From Cyclobacteriaceae bacterium (GTDB lineage Bacteria; Bacteroidota; Bacteroidia; Cytophagales; Cyclobacteriaceae): 64,000 bases of DNA. The DNA lies in assembly GCA_013141055.1 (NCBI GenBank), contig JABFRS010000002.1, positions 682,001-746,000 on the forward strand, read 5' to 3'. The notes beneath the pieces are model-generated. The model searched no databases, had not been told where the DNA came from, and saw only the letters and a program-made list of their open reading frames with translations. Positions 1 to 9,686 of the stretch are shown one piece after another (position 1 is the first letter of the stretch; each line of letters begins with the position of its first letter). A program made the translations under genes and the position numbers.

Positions 1-1
1 T

Positions 2-2038
2 CCTGAAACCATCTTTGGTGTTGACTTCATGGTGGTTGCTCCTGAGCACGAAATGGTGAAAGATATTACCAGCAAAGCACAGCAGGCAGATGTTGATGGC
101 TATTTGAAATATGTTGAAAGCCGTTCTGAAATTGAGCGTATGGCCGAAGTGAAAAAGATCACTGGGGCTTTCACAGGAGCATATGCAATCAATCCGTTTA
201 ATAATAAACAGATTCCGATCTGGATCAGTGAATATGTTTTAGCGGGTTATGGAACGGGTGCGATTATGGGTGTGCCTTGCGGTGATGAACGTGATCACAA
301 GTTTGCCAAGCATTTTAAGCTTCCGATTACCAACATCATCGGCAAGTATTATGATTACATGGAGGCAAATCCAACATACGATGCAATTTTAGAAAATTCT
401 GATTTTCTGAACGGCATGACAATGAAAGCTGCTATCGATGTGATCGTTGCAAAGCTTGTAGAGAAAGGTATTGGCACACGACAGGTAAATTACAAGATGC
501 GTGATGCAGGATGGAGTCGTCAGCGCTATTGGGGAGAGCCATTCCCGGTAATCTTCCGTGATGACATGCCATACGCTATGGCTGAAAAAGATCTTCCGCT
601 CACATTGCCTGAATCAGACAACTTTAAATCATCAGGTTCCGGTGAGGGACCATTAGCGAATCTTAAAGACTGGATCAACATTGGACCGAACGAAAAGAGA
701 GATTCCAACACTATGCCGACACATGCGGGTGCTGCATGGTATTTTTTGCGTTATATGGATCCGCATAATGATAAAGAGTTTGCGGGAAAGAAATCGCTTG
801 AGTATTGGAACCAGGTGGACGTGTATGTAGGAGGTTCCGAACATGCTGTAGCACACTTATTGTATGCAAGATTATGGACTAAGGTTCTGGCAGATCTTGG
901 GTATTTGAATTTTGATGAGCCTTTTAAGAAGCTGATCAATCAGGGTAAGATTACAGGAGATTCAAGATTTGTATATCGTGCGTTCGTTACTTGCAATGGG
1001 GAGGCTTCTGCTCATCCAACCATTTTTATTTCCAATGGAGTACGGGAAGCCCTTTATCCAGAAGTGAAGAATCAGGATCTGGCTGAAAAGCAATCATTAA
1101 GCCGCTTATCAGCTGGTAAACAAATCACTCGTCAATTAGAGATTATAAACGAGAAATACAGAAAGGATGGCAAACTGCAGAGTGGTGAATTTAATATTTC
1201 ATTCGAGTCTTTTTCTCCACTTCATGTTGACATCAATATTGTTGATGGATTAGTTCTGAACACCGAAGCATTTAAGAAATGGAAGCCTGATTTTACTAAT
1301 GCTGAATTCATTCTCGAGGAAGACGGAAGCTACATCACAGGCTCAGCAATTGAAAAGATGAGCAAGTCATATTTCAATGTTGTCAATCCGGATCAGATCA
1401 TCGACAGTTACGGTGCCGACACATTACGTCTTTACGAGATGTTCCTTGGACCTTTGGAGCAATCGAAACCCTGGAACACCAATGGCATCGATGGCGTTTA
1501 TAAATTCCTGAGAAGATTCTGGAATCTGGCTCACGACTCAAACGCAAATTTCAAAGTCAGCGATGAAGCCCCTAACCGCGAGGAGTTAAAAATTCTTCAT
1601 AAAACACTGAAGAAGGTAGAACAGGATGTAGAGAATTTTTCATTCAACACTTCTGTAAGTGAGTTCATGATCTGCTCTAATGAATTGACCGCATTAAAAT
1701 GCAACAAGCGTGCGATCATTGAGCCTTTGGTAATCGCCCTCTCTCCTTTTGCCCCTCACATGACAGAGGAGTTGTGGGAAAAGCTTGGACATACAGATAG
1801 CGTTGTGAAAGCAACGTTCCCTCCCTTTGATGAAAGTTATTTAAAGGAAAGTGATTTCAATTATCCGATCTCTATCAATGGAAAGGTGCGCGCTGAAATG
1901 AGATTTGCCCTTGACATGCCAAAGGAGGATATTGAGAAAGTTGTTCTTGCTTCAGAGATTGTCATGAAGTGGACAGAAGGAAAAGCTCCTAAGAAGGTGA
2001 TCGTAGTGCCAGGAAGAATTGTAAACGTAGTATTGTAA
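2..2038 (+). CDS. leuS: Leucyl-tRNA synthetase, C-terminal two thirds (partial)
   Basis: Charges tRNA-Leu with leucine in the cytoplasm. The reading frame is already open at base 2 and the gene starts upstream of the window, so 678 residues are visible. They begin in the CP1 editing domain (GYGTGAIMGVP, then GDERDHKFA), pass through the class I catalytic core (GWSRQRYWGEPFP, YVGGSEHAVAHLLYARLW), reach the KMSKS loop at 1355-1369, and end with the anticodon-binding and C-terminal domains (PFAPHMTEELW). Between about 960 and 1260, just before the KMSKS region, there is a longer insertion than I recall for Bacteroidota LeuRS. No frameshift is visible. The identification is secure. Confidence 0.97.
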   Translation, partial: PETIFGVDFMVVAPEHEMVKDITSKAQQADVDGYLKYVESRSEIERMAEVKKITGAFTGAYAINPFNNKQIPIWISEYVLAGYGTGAIMGVPCGDERDHKFAKHFKLPITNIIGKYYDYMEANPTYDAILENSDFLNGMTMKAAIDVIVAKLVEKGIGTRQVNYKMRDAGWSRQRYWGEPFPVIFRDDMPYAMAEKDLPLTLPESDNFKSSGSGEGPLANLKDWINIGPNEKRDSNTMPTHAGAAWYFLRYMDPHNDKEFAGKKSLEYWNQVDVYVGGSEHAVAHLLYARLWTKVLADLGYLNFDEPFKKLINQGKITGDSRFVYRAFVTCNGEASAHPTIFISNGVREALYPEVKNQDLAEKQSLSRLSAGKQITRQLEIINEKYRKDGKLQSGEFNISFESFSPLHVDINIVDGLVLNTEAFKKWKPDFTNAEFILEEDGSYITGSAIEKMSKSYFNVVNPDQIIDSYGADTLRLYEMFLGPLEQSKPWNTNGIDGVYKFLRRFWNLAHDSNANFKVSDEAPNREELKILHKTLKKVEQDVENFSFNTSVSEFMICSNELTALKCNKRAIIEPLVIALSPFAPHMTEELWEKLGHTDSVVKATFPPFDESYLKESDFNYPISINGKVRAEMRFALDMPKEDIEKVVLASEIVMKWTEGKAPKKVIVVPGRIVNVVL

Positions 2039-2055
2039 TCACTATCAGCAGATTA

Positions 2056-2439
2056 TTACAGTCTGCTTTCAAAAATCCTGCTGCTATAAGCAGGCATTTT
2101 AATTCTTGGAGGTGGTTCCATTAGTAGGTGCATTGGTACAGGTGCTACACTCGGTTGATAAACAGGTCCTGGTGTATAAATCCGTTCTGCGAGTTCTGAA
2201 TACGAATAGGTCTTCATTGGATTCTTCAATGCAGCTACATCAATCACAAGGCTTCTGCCTCCTCTTCCGTTGATCAGCATGTTCAGATTGGGATGACGAT
2301 CAAGGTTGATCGTAATGAAAGTAAGGCCCTTGTTCTTTATTTTTTGATGACGACCGATTATAAAGTCGTTGCGGAAGACTACTTGTCCTTCCGTGAATAG
2401 TGCTGCTCCAATGAAAAGTGAAAGCAATAACCATTTCAT
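2056..2439 (-). CDS. Small exported protein of unknown function
   Basis: I do not recognise this 127-residue protein. It starts with a clear Sec signal peptide (MKWLLLSLFIGAALFTEGQ) and then has a basic, proline-rich mature part with a run of PVYQPSVAPVPMH type and a PPPRIKMP stretch. There are no cysteines that would suggest a lipoprotein and no further membrane segments. It is convergent with leuS, 17 bases from its stop, and divergent from the FabH-type gene. The signal peptide and absence of stops support a real gene. A periplasmic or surface location is inferred from the signal alone. Confidence 0.7.
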   Translation of the reverse strand: MKWLLLSLFIGAALFTEGQVVFRNDFIIGRHQKIKNKGLTFITINLDRHPNLNMLINGRGGRSLVIDVAALKNPMKTYSYSELAERIYTPGPVYQPSVAPVPMHLLMEPPPRIKMPAYSSRIFESRL

Positions 2440-2564
2440 TTTTTGAAGATAGCTAAAATTTCAGCCATCGGAAAATGAAAGAAGTTTAAGCCAACCTGAT
2501 TCAGAAACCTCTTTTTAAGCAAATGGGAATACTCACTGTGGATTTTCAAATCACCAAATTAAAT

Positions 2565-2572
2565 TACATTTG
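2565..2572 (+). promoter_or_regulatory. Candidate Bacteroidota -7 element for the FabH-type gene
   Basis: TACATTTG fits the TAnnTTTG -7 element known for Bacteroidota housekeeping promoters and lies 27 bases before the ATG at 2599. A T-rich stretch (TTTTC, about 2543-2547) stands near the expected -33 position, but the spacing is 17 rather than 19-21. It is a pattern match only. Confidence 0.4.
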
Positions 2573-2598
2573 CCCTCACGTTTTTATAAAAATCGACT

Positions 2599-3597
2599 AT
2601 GCCTTACTCTAAGATTGTCGCCCTCGGTCACCACGTTCCGGAAACGGTCATCACCAATCAATATCTCTCTACGGTCATGGATACTTCTGATGAGTGGATC
2701 ATAGAGCGTACAGGCATTAAAGAGCGCCGATGGTTGGATCCCGCAAAAGATACGGTAGCTAATATGGCGGCCAAAGCCACACGCATGGCATTGAAGCGTG
2801 CCAATCTCACCGAAAAAGATATTGAGTTTATTGTCTTTGCAACGATCACTCCGGATTACTTCTTCCCTGGCTCGGGAGTATTGTTGCAACGCGAGCTTGG
2901 GCTTGAAAGTATTGGAGCTCTTGATATACGGAATGCATGCTCAGGATTTATTTATGCTTTGTCGACTGCCGATCAATTTATAAAGTCAGGGATGTACAAA
3001 ACCATTCTGGTAGTGGGTGCAGAAATTCAGTCGACTGCATTGGATGTTACCGATCGCGGCCGAAATACTGCAGTAATCTTCGGTGATGGTGCCGGTGCTG
3101 CCATCGTTCAGGCATCAGATAAACCAGGTATTCTTTCAACTCACCTTCACTCCGACGGAAAATTTGCTGAAGAGCTTTATGTTAAAGATCCCGGCAGCAG
3201 TCGCCCGCCAAAAGAGCGTCAGGCAGATCAGATATTAGACACCTCTGGATACAAAGTCTATATGAATGGCAGCATGGTTTTCAAGCATGCTGTAGTAAGA
3301 TTTATGGAAGTCATCAATGAAGCGCTGACTGCCAACAATCTTAAAAAAGAGGACATTAATTTGCTGATTCCTCACCAGGCGAATCTCCGCATCAGTCAGT
3401 TCATTCAGGAAAAGCTGGCTCTGCGCGAAGATCAGGTTTATAATAATATCATGAAGTACGGAAATACTACAGCCGCTTCGATTCCAATTGCTCTAAGTGA
3501 GGCCTGGGCCGACGGAAGAGTCAAGGAAAATGACTTAATTTGTTTAGCGGCTTTTGGCAGTGGCTTTACCTGGGCTTCTGCAATTATCCGCTGGTAA
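2599..3597 (+). CDS. fabH: 3-oxoacyl-ACP synthase III family protein (FabH-type)
   Basis: A 332-residue thiolase-fold condensing enzyme. In the family it joins an acyl-CoA starter to malonyl-ACP to begin fatty acid synthesis. The triad is visible: Cys114 (in RNACSGFIYA), His259 (IPHQANLR) and Asn289 (YGNTTAAS). The N-terminal DEWIIERTGIKERRW and the FGDGAGAAI motif are also typical. The length is normal for FabH. Bacteroidota often carry several FabH paralogues, so this may be a specialised copy rather than the housekeeping enzyme. It is followed after 23 bases by a small conserved gene and then by the protease gene on the same strand. Confidence 0.9.
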   Translation: MPYSKIVALGHHVPETVITNQYLSTVMDTSDEWIIERTGIKERRWLDPAKDTVANMAAKATRMALKRANLTEKDIEFIVFATITPDYFFPGSGVLLQRELGLESIGALDIRNACSGFIYALSTADQFIKSGMYKTILVVGAEIQSTALDVTDRGRNTAVIFGDGAGAAIVQASDKPGILSTHLHSDGKFAEELYVKDPGSSRPPKERQADQILDTSGYKVYMNGSMVFKHAVVRFMEVINEALTANNLKKEDINLLIPHQANLRISQFIQEKLALREDQVYNNIMKYGNTTAASIPIALSEAWADGRVKENDLICLAAFGSGFTWASAIIRW

Positions 3598-3620
3598 TTT
3601 CTCCCAACCTACTGATCTGT

Positions 3621-3845
3621 ATGAAGACTGCTGCCTATAATCCAAGTCCCCTGGAAGTGGACTTTGCCAACGCTCTGTTTATTTTGCAAAAGGATATAGA
3701 AAAGCACCTTCAGGATAATAAAATTGTCAATGTTGAGAGCAACATCAACCGCGACAACCCCATGGTCAAATTCAGCCTCCTGGACAAGGATGGAGATCCG
3801 CACGAAATTGTCGTCAGGATCATCCAGATACCGGATAAATTTTAA
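3621..3845 (+). CDS. Small conserved hypothetical protein
   Basis: A 74-residue soluble protein without signal or membrane segment. I chose the ATG at 3621 because longer readings would run into the fabH coding end, and because the protein then starts with MKTAAYNPSPLEVDFANALF. The rest looks like a compact alpha/beta fold (LQKDIEKHLQDNKIVNVES, then MVKFSLLDKDGDPHEIVVRIIQIP). No function can be assigned. It lies 23 bases after the FabH-type gene and 73 before the protease, so it may share the upstream transcript. Confidence 0.65.
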   Translation: MKTAAYNPSPLEVDFANALFILQKDIEKHLQDNKIVNVESNINRDNPMVKFSLLDKDGDPHEIVVRIIQIPDKF

Positions 3846-3918
3846 GGAAACCTTTCACGGAACAATGAAAACTTAGCTTCAGACGTTTCCGTAGATATAG
3901 AAGATAACTTTGCATAGG

Positions 3919-5562
3919 ATGAAAAAATGGATTGCGTTTGTTGGAGTTGCCTTTGCACTCACCCTTTTTGCGTTCACGCCTCCCGCTGACCGCTACTTCG
4001 AGATTGCCAAGAACCTCGACATTTTCGCCACTCTCTTTAAAGAAGTCAATGCTCTTTATGTTGATGATGTCAATCCCAATAAGCTGGTGCGCACGGGAAT
4101 TGATGCAATGTTGAATTCACTCGACCCTTACACGAATTACATTCCTGAAGATGAAGTTGAAGATTTCCGAACGATGTATAATGGACACTATGGAGGAATT
4201 GGAGCCGTAACCCAGGAGTTTGCCGGAAACAGAACAATTGTGACGATGATGTATGAGGGGTATCCTGCATATAAGGGTGGCCTCAAGATCGGTGATCAGG
4301 TTATCAAAATGGATAAAGTGGAATTATCCAAGATCACTATAGAAGAATCAAATCACTTGATGCGTGGTCAGGTTGGAACACCTGTTTCATTAACGGTTTT
4401 GCGTTATGGAGAAAGTGCACCCATTACACTTGAATTCAAAAGGGAAAAGATCAAGATCAGCAACGTTCCTTATTTTGGAATGGTCTCCAGCAATGTTGGT
4501 TACGTCCAGTTGATAGACTTTACGGCTGATGCAGGTAAAGAAGTCAAGAATGCTATCGTGGCTTTGAAAGAAAAAGGTGCGAAATCAATCATCCTTGATC
4601 TTCGTGGCAATCCAGGAGGTCTATTGTTCGAAGCCGTAAACATCTGTAATATCTTCATTGCAAAAGGAAAACAAGTTGTTACTACGAAAGGAAAGATTCA
4701 GGAGAACAACATCAATTACGAAACTCTTAATCCATCTTTGGATCTCGATATTCCGGTTGCCGTTCTCATCAATCGCGGTAGTGCATCCGCATCTGAAATT
4801 GTTGCAGGAACTTTACAGGATTATGATCGTGCAGTAATTATCGGAGAAAAGTCTTACGGAAAAGGTCTGGTTCAGCTGAGCCGTCCTTTGTCATACAATG
4901 CCCAAATAAAAATTACCACAGCAAAATACTACACTCCTACCGGTCGCTGCATTCAGGTATTGGATTACACGCATCGCAGAGATGACGGTAGTGTTGCCTC
5001 TGTTCCTGACTCCAGTAAGAAAGCATTTAAAACAACAAGAGGAAGAACCGTCTATGATGGTGGTGGAATTGATCCCGATGTATTATTACCGGAAGAAGCT
5101 CCAAGTACGCTGACACAAGTCTTATACACAAACGGATTAGTTTTTGATTACGGAACCATCTATGCAGCAAAGCATCCGACGATTCCGGACGCAAAGAATT
5201 TCAGTCTGACCGACGCTGAGTATAACGAATTTGTCAGCTGGGTAAAAACAAAAGAATACAACTATCGTTCACCCATCGAAATACGATTGAGTCAACTTGC
5301 TGAGGAAGCAAAGACTGAACGTTTCTATGATGATCTGAAACCACAGATCGATCAGATACAGGCGCGCCTCACAGAAAGCAGAAAGAACGACCTGATCACT
5401 TTTAAAGATCAGATCAAGCTCATGCTGGAAGAAGATATCGTTATCAGGTATTACCTTGAACGAGGACGGATCGAAGTATCATTCAAACAAGACGCAGGAA
5501 TTAAGTCTGCCATTGATCTGTTAAACAACCCCACACAATACAAAAAGATTCTTCATCTTTAA
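3919..5562 (+). CDS. S41-family C-terminal processing peptidase
   Basis: A periplasmic, PDZ-containing serine protease of 547 residues that in this family cleaves substrates near their C-termini. The first residues (MKKWIAFVGVAFALTLFAF) form a signal or membrane anchor. A PDZ domain spans about residues 100-180 (GGLKIGDQVIKMD). The catalytic Ser-Lys dyad is visible as Ser290 in GSASASEIV and Lys315 in SYGKGLVQ, the usual 25 residues apart. A longer C-terminal helical region follows, as in Bacteroidota CtpA homologues. I start at the ATG at 3919; an in-frame TTG at 3910 is less likely. The next gene starts 3 bases after its stop, suggesting one operon. Confidence 0.92.
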   Translation: MKKWIAFVGVAFALTLFAFTPPADRYFEIAKNLDIFATLFKEVNALYVDDVNPNKLVRTGIDAMLNSLDPYTNYIPEDEVEDFRTMYNGHYGGIGAVTQEFAGNRTIVTMMYEGYPAYKGGLKIGDQVIKMDKVELSKITIEESNHLMRGQVGTPVSLTVLRYGESAPITLEFKREKIKISNVPYFGMVSSNVGYVQLIDFTADAGKEVKNAIVALKEKGAKSIILDLRGNPGGLLFEAVNICNIFIAKGKQVVTTKGKIQENNINYETLNPSLDLDIPVAVLINRGSASASEIVAGTLQDYDRAVIIGEKSYGKGLVQLSRPLSYNAQIKITTAKYYTPTGRCIQVLDYTHRRDDGSVASVPDSSKKAFKTTRGRTVYDGGGIDPDVLLPEEAPSTLTQVLYTNGLVFDYGTIYAAKHPTIPDAKNFSLTDAEYNEFVSWVKTKEYNYRSPIEIRLSQLAEEAKTERFYDDLKPQIDQIQARLTESRKNDLITFKDQIKLMLEEDIVIRYYLERGRIEVSFKQDAGIKSAIDLLNNPTQYKKILHL

Positions 5563-5565
5563 GCC

Positions 5566-6435
5566 ATGAAGAATTCCTGGAAGAAATGGTGGAAGCTAAT
5601 TATTCCACTTTTCATTTTTTCCTGCCTGATGATGCTCATGGATAGCTGCATGCAATTCCGGATGAGTAAATCTGAAATCAATCAGTATTTTTCCGGCAAA
5701 CAAAATAAAGGCACACTGCATCGATATGACGTCGACAAGCGGGTCATGAACTATCTTGAGGTTGGCGACTCTACCCTACCCTTGGTTGTTTTTGTTCACG
5801 GCTCACCCGGTTCGCTCAGCGCTTTCATCGATTTCATGGCAGACACTTCACTGCTTTCAAAAGCTCAACTCATCACAGTGGATCGTCCGGGATTTGGTGC
5901 TTCCAATTTTGGATATGCTGAGCCTTCTCTTGAAAAGCAGGCAGCATTACTAAAACCAATTCTTGAGAAACATAAATCGCAACGCCCCATTATCCTGGTG
6001 GGTCATTCACTGGGTGGCCCCCTGATCGCACGCATGGCAATGGATTATCCGGATCTCATTGATGGATTGGTGATGGTTGCCCCAAGCATTGATCCTGAGT
6101 TAGAACCCTATGAGTGGTTCAGAGGACCTCTTGCAACGCCGTTCCTTAAATGGCTTCTCCCACGCTCTATTCGGGCTTCAAACGATGAGATATATAAATT
6201 AAAACCTGAGTTGGAAGAAATGATCCCGCTTTGGCCTAAAGTAAAAGCGAAAACGATTGTCATTCAGGGAACGAAGGACACACTGGTTCCAAAAGAAAAT
6301 GCCGCCTTTGCAAAAAAAATGCTCACTGGAACTGAAGTAAAAGTGGAAATGGTGGAAGGTATGACGCATTTTGTGCCGTGGTCAAATCCAGAGCTCATTC
6401 GGGATGCTATTCTTGAATTATTACCCTCTCATTGA
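5566..6435 (+). CDS. Membrane-anchored alpha/beta hydrolase
   Basis: A 289-residue alpha/beta-hydrolase-fold enzyme with an N-terminal hydrophobic segment (about residues 11-27), so probably tethered to the membrane. The motif MLMDSC near residue 28 is a poor lipobox. The catalytic triad is readable: Ser148 in GHSLGG, Asp238 in GTKDTLVP and His268 in MTHFVPW. An oxyanion-hole HGSPGS motif comes before it. The substrate cannot be told from sequence; carboxylesters or lipids are usual for the fold. It starts 3 bases after the protease stop, so the two are almost certainly co-transcribed and may both act in the envelope. Confidence 0.88.
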   Translation: MKNSWKKWWKLIIPLFIFSCLMMLMDSCMQFRMSKSEINQYFSGKQNKGTLHRYDVDKRVMNYLEVGDSTLPLVVFVHGSPGSLSAFIDFMADTSLLSKAQLITVDRPGFGASNFGYAEPSLEKQAALLKPILEKHKSQRPIILVGHSLGGPLIARMAMDYPDLIDGLVMVAPSIDPELEPYEWFRGPLATPFLKWLLPRSIRASNDEIYKLKPELEEMIPLWPKVKAKTIVIQGTKDTLVPKENAAFAKKMLTGTEVKVEMVEGMTHFVPWSNPELIRDAILELLPSH

Positions 6436-6503
6436 TCAAAGTGATCATCTTCAATTTGGCGATCGGGCTTTAAAAATGATGGACTGTATTCTATCTTTAT
6501 CGC

Positions 6504-8099
6504 ATGACCGAGCAACTCATAGTTTTTGTATTTCTCCTTTTCTGCGTTTCCCTTCTGGCGATTGTCGCTGAAAAAATCAAAGTTCCCTATCCCATTCTTC
6601 TCGTATTGGCTGGTCTTGTAATCTGGATGATTCCAGGAATGCCGCAGATTGAATTAAATCCTGACATCGTATTCTTTATTTTTCTGCCTCCACTTCTTTA
6701 TGCCGCCGCATGGCAGACATCCTGGAATGATTTCTGGAAATGGCGTCGAGCGATCATGCTTCTTGCCTTCGGACTTGTGATCGCCACTTCTACCGTGGTC
6801 GCATATTTTTCAGTCTTTTTAATTCCTGGATTTACATTGGCGTTGGGATTTCTTTTGGGTGGAATTATCTCACCACCCGATGCAGTGGCTGCCACTTCAG
6901 TTATGGAAGGATTAAAAGTTCCTAAACGACTCTCTACCATATTGGAAGGAGAAAGTTTGATCAATGATGCCTCCAGCTTAATCATTTATCGCTTCGCTAT
7001 TGCCGCGATCCTGACCGGCACATTTTCCTTTGGCCATGCTTCCAGTCAATTTGTTTTAGTGTCCATCATGGGAGTAGTGATAGGAATCGCTATTGCAAAT
7101 ATTCTTTACTTCATACACAGGTACCTTCCAACAACACCCAGCATTGATACGGCCATTACATTGATCTCACCTTACCTCTGCTATTTAGCAGCTGAGTATT
7201 ATCACTTCTCAGGAGTTTTATCAGTTGTCAGCGCCGGACTGTTTCTCTCCTGGCGTTCTGACGAGATATTCAAGTTTGACTCGCGCATTCAGGCATACAG
7301 CGTTTGGGAAGCATTGATCTTCATTTTAAATGGAATTGTATTTATTCTCATCGGCCTTCAACTTCCTCTGATTATTAATAACCTTGATGGATTCACGCTA
7401 TCTCAAGCGATCTTCTTTGGTGTAACGATCAGTCTTTTGATCATGGTCATACGGATCCTTTGGATATTTCCAGGAACTTATCTCCCTTATCTATTCAAGG
7501 GTGTTCGGGAAAATGAACCCTTGCCAAACTGGAAATCTGTTGCACTGGGCGGATGGAGTGGTATGCGGGGTGTTGTTTCACTCGCAGCTGCTCTTGCGCT
7601 TCCCCTAACCCTCACGAACGGAACTCCCTTCCCGTTCAGAAATACAATTTTATTTATCACGTTCTGTGTTATTCTTATGACATTGGTACTTCAGGGACTC
7701 ACGCTACCTCTTTTGATCAAGTGGTTTAAAATTCCTGATCCTGATAATCTGGAGGAACAAGAAAAGAAGCTGAGAATGTATCTCTCCTACGCAGCAATTG
7801 AATTCATTGAATCAAACTATGCCCAGGAGGATGCAACACGCGATGCATTGCATCATATCAAAACTAAATTCGAACGTCAAATCGATCAGATCAATCGAAG
7901 GATGCTAACGGCTGATCTTTCAGGCCACTCGGAAGAAGTTTTCAGGGAATACAACAAACTTCAGGTCCACATGATCAACTTCGAGCGAAGGGAAATAAAA
8001 TCAGCAAGAAGAAAAAATCAATATCCTGACGAAGTGTTACGAAAGCTGGAGTATGAGCTCGACCTGGAAGAAGCAGGGTTGATGAATTTCGGACAATAA
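6504..8099 (+). CDS. CPA1-family Na+/H+ antiporter
   Basis: A polytopic inner-membrane exchanger of 531 residues that swaps cytoplasmic Na+ for protons and takes part in pH and salt homeostasis. About a dozen hydrophobic segments are visible. CPA1 hallmarks are present: FFIFLPPLLYAAA early on, SPPDAVAATSV with the ion-binding Asp, ILEGESLINDASSL, and GGWSGMRGVVSLAAALALP. The last roughly 100 residues form a charged cytoplasmic tail (DLSGHSEEVFREYNK) as in the bacterial a_cpa1 group. It lies 68 bases after the hydrolase on the same strand and may have its own promoter. Confidence 0.92.
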   Translation: MTEQLIVFVFLLFCVSLLAIVAEKIKVPYPILLVLAGLVIWMIPGMPQIELNPDIVFFIFLPPLLYAAAWQTSWNDFWKWRRAIMLLAFGLVIATSTVVAYFSVFLIPGFTLALGFLLGGIISPPDAVAATSVMEGLKVPKRLSTILEGESLINDASSLIIYRFAIAAILTGTFSFGHASSQFVLVSIMGVVIGIAIANILYFIHRYLPTTPSIDTAITLISPYLCYLAAEYYHFSGVLSVVSAGLFLSWRSDEIFKFDSRIQAYSVWEALIFILNGIVFILIGLQLPLIINNLDGFTLSQAIFFGVTISLLIMVIRILWIFPGTYLPYLFKGVRENEPLPNWKSVALGGWSGMRGVVSLAAALALPLTLTNGTPFPFRNTILFITFCVILMTLVLQGLTLPLLIKWFKIPDPDNLEEQEKKLRMYLSYAAIEFIESNYAQEDATRDALHHIKTKFERQIDQINRRMLTADLSGHSEEVFREYNKLQVHMINFERREIKSARRKNQYPDEVLRKLEYELDLEEAGLMNFGQ

Positions 8100-8116
8100 A
8101 TAAAGATTCACAGATT

Positions 8117-9589
8117 TCATTTATTGTAAAGCGACTTCCCTATTGCCTCATATTTATCTCCTGCCGTCCACGTTGGAGCTTTTGGCCCATTGGCGATTAA
8201 GTAATTAGCATATACAAAAGCCTTATAAAATCTCACGAGGTATTCAAAGTCCAGGGACCCAACTTCATCAGCCGGTTGATGATAGTACTTCATCAATTCA
8301 GCATCAAATGCTTTTATTCCCGGCGCAAAATCTACGGCAGGAATTCCTTTTTTAGCGAAGTTATAGTTGTCAGAACGCTCATATAAATTCTGTTCCGGTA
8401 CCGGATCTTTTCCAGCCTTCAATCCGAATGCACTACACGCTTTGGAAATATCAGCTTCAGCACTTGTACGCTCCAATCCAATCACCGTAGCAACTGATTT
8501 ATCATTGTAACCAGCACCATCGCAATCAAGATCAAAAATAGTCTGAGCCAGAGGTACCAGTGGATGCTCTGCATACCAGGCACTTCCCAACAGACCTTTT
8601 TCTTCTCCAGTAAGAGCAATAAACAATACGGAACGCTTTGGAGGAAACTGCGAAAAGAAACGCGCAGCGGTCATCATGCCTACTGTGCCTAGTGCATTGT
8701 CACGCGCCCCGTTATAAATTGAATCCTGCCCTTTCTTCACGCCTACGCCAACGTGGTCATAGTGAGCTGAGATCACCAGATATTCATTCTTAAGAACAGG
8801 ATCAGTTCCTTCAATCATGCCAACAACATTCCTGGAGGGGACGAGCACAGGCATTTTCGCATTGATATTCAAAGAACCAGTCACCTTCTTTTGCTCTTTC
8901 AATTCCTTCATTCCTGCAACTTCTGAATCTTTCATCCATACATGAGGAAAATCAGGTCCGTCCTTTTTTATTCCAGTCCGTGCATTCGAAGTAAAATATC
9001 CTACCAATGCCTGCCATGGAAATGGAAGAGTTACAAAATACTCTATCAATCCCGCGCCGCCTGCTGCTTTTACGCGGTCAAATTTTTCAGAGGACGCAGC
9101 AATTATCTGTTGCACTCCGACAGCCTGTCTTGAACCGACAATTGATACCACCATCTTTCCTCTGATATCAGCGGGCATTTCTTCTTTAGATCCATATCCT
9201 ACAAAGATAAATTCACCTGTAAAGTCACCGTTAACACCTTCCAATACCAGGAACTGCTCATTGAATTTCAGAGCATCATCTTTAAACTTCAGTTCCGCAA
9301 AAGCCACAGGAGTGAATGTATGCAGTTCAACAGGCTGAAAATATTTGTCTGCACCAGCAACTGTTTTTAATCCCCATGCGTGGAATTGTGAAGCTATATA
9401 ATTCGCTGCTATATCGAGTTCTCTGGATCCCGTATCGCGACCTCTCATCTCATCTGCTGAAAGAAAAGCCAAAGGCGCTTCCACCGAAGGCTGTGTTACA
9501 AGTTTGTTTATTTCAACAATAGGCTTCTTCTGTGAGAAGATTGGAAATGCATTGATCAACAATGCAGATAAGAGCAGTAATTTCTTCAT
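8117..9589 (-). CDS. Exported M28-family metallopeptidase
   Basis: A secreted zinc aminopeptidase-type enzyme of 490 residues. The signal peptide is MKKLLLLSALLINAFPIFSQ. A PA-type insert (residues about 130-250) precedes the peptidase core. Zinc-site motifs of the M28 family are visible: SAHYDHVG, ARDNALGTVG, the catalytic pair in TGEEKGLLGS, DLDCDGAG, and the last His in YYHQPADE. Such enzymes trim amino acids from peptides outside the cytoplasm. It ends 18 bases from the convergent antiporter gene. Its start faces the glnN terminator, so it is a separate transcription unit. Confidence 0.92.
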   Translation of the reverse strand: MKKLLLLSALLINAFPIFSQKKPIVEINKLVTQPSVEAPLAFLSADEMRGRDTGSRELDIAANYIASQFHAWGLKTVAGADKYFQPVELHTFTPVAFAELKFKDDALKFNEQFLVLEGVNGDFTGEFIFVGYGSKEEMPADIRGKMVVSIVGSRQAVGVQQIIAASSEKFDRVKAAGGAGLIEYFVTLPFPWQALVGYFTSNARTGIKKDGPDFPHVWMKDSEVAGMKELKEQKKVTGSLNINAKMPVLVPSRNVVGMIEGTDPVLKNEYLVISAHYDHVGVGVKKGQDSIYNGARDNALGTVGMMTAARFFSQFPPKRSVLFIALTGEEKGLLGSAWYAEHPLVPLAQTIFDLDCDGAGYNDKSVATVIGLERTSAEADISKACSAFGLKAGKDPVPEQNLYERSDNYNFAKKGIPAVDFAPGIKAFDAELMKYYHQPADEVGSLDFEYLVRFYKAFVYANYLIANGPKAPTWTAGDKYEAIGKSLYNK

Positions 9590-9633
9590 AGGCTAAATCT
9601 GCACCAAACTACCCTTCTTTTCCAAAAAAGAAA

Positions 9634-9659
9634 AAGGCGACACTTTTATGCGTCGCCTT
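9634..9659 (-). terminator. Intrinsic terminator of glnN
   Basis: An 8-bp perfect stem, AAGGCGAC (9634-9641) with GTCGCCTT (9652-9659), encloses a 10-base loop. Read on the minus strand it is followed by a T-rich run (TTTTTCTTTTTT). It lies 28 bases past the glnN stop and before the M28 gene start. Confidence 0.85.
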
Positions 9660-9686
9660 CGTCAGGATTTAGGTATTGGTAAATTA

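Noticed and set aside
2047-2067. AGCAGA / TCTGCT hairpin after leuS
   Set aside because: Only 6 bp and no T-tract; it also overlaps the stop codon of the small minus-strand gene. Too weak to call a terminator.
2584-2889. 101-codon ORF on the minus strand over the start of the FabH-type gene
   Set aside because: Antisense shadow of a clearly real gene with the catalytic triad intact.
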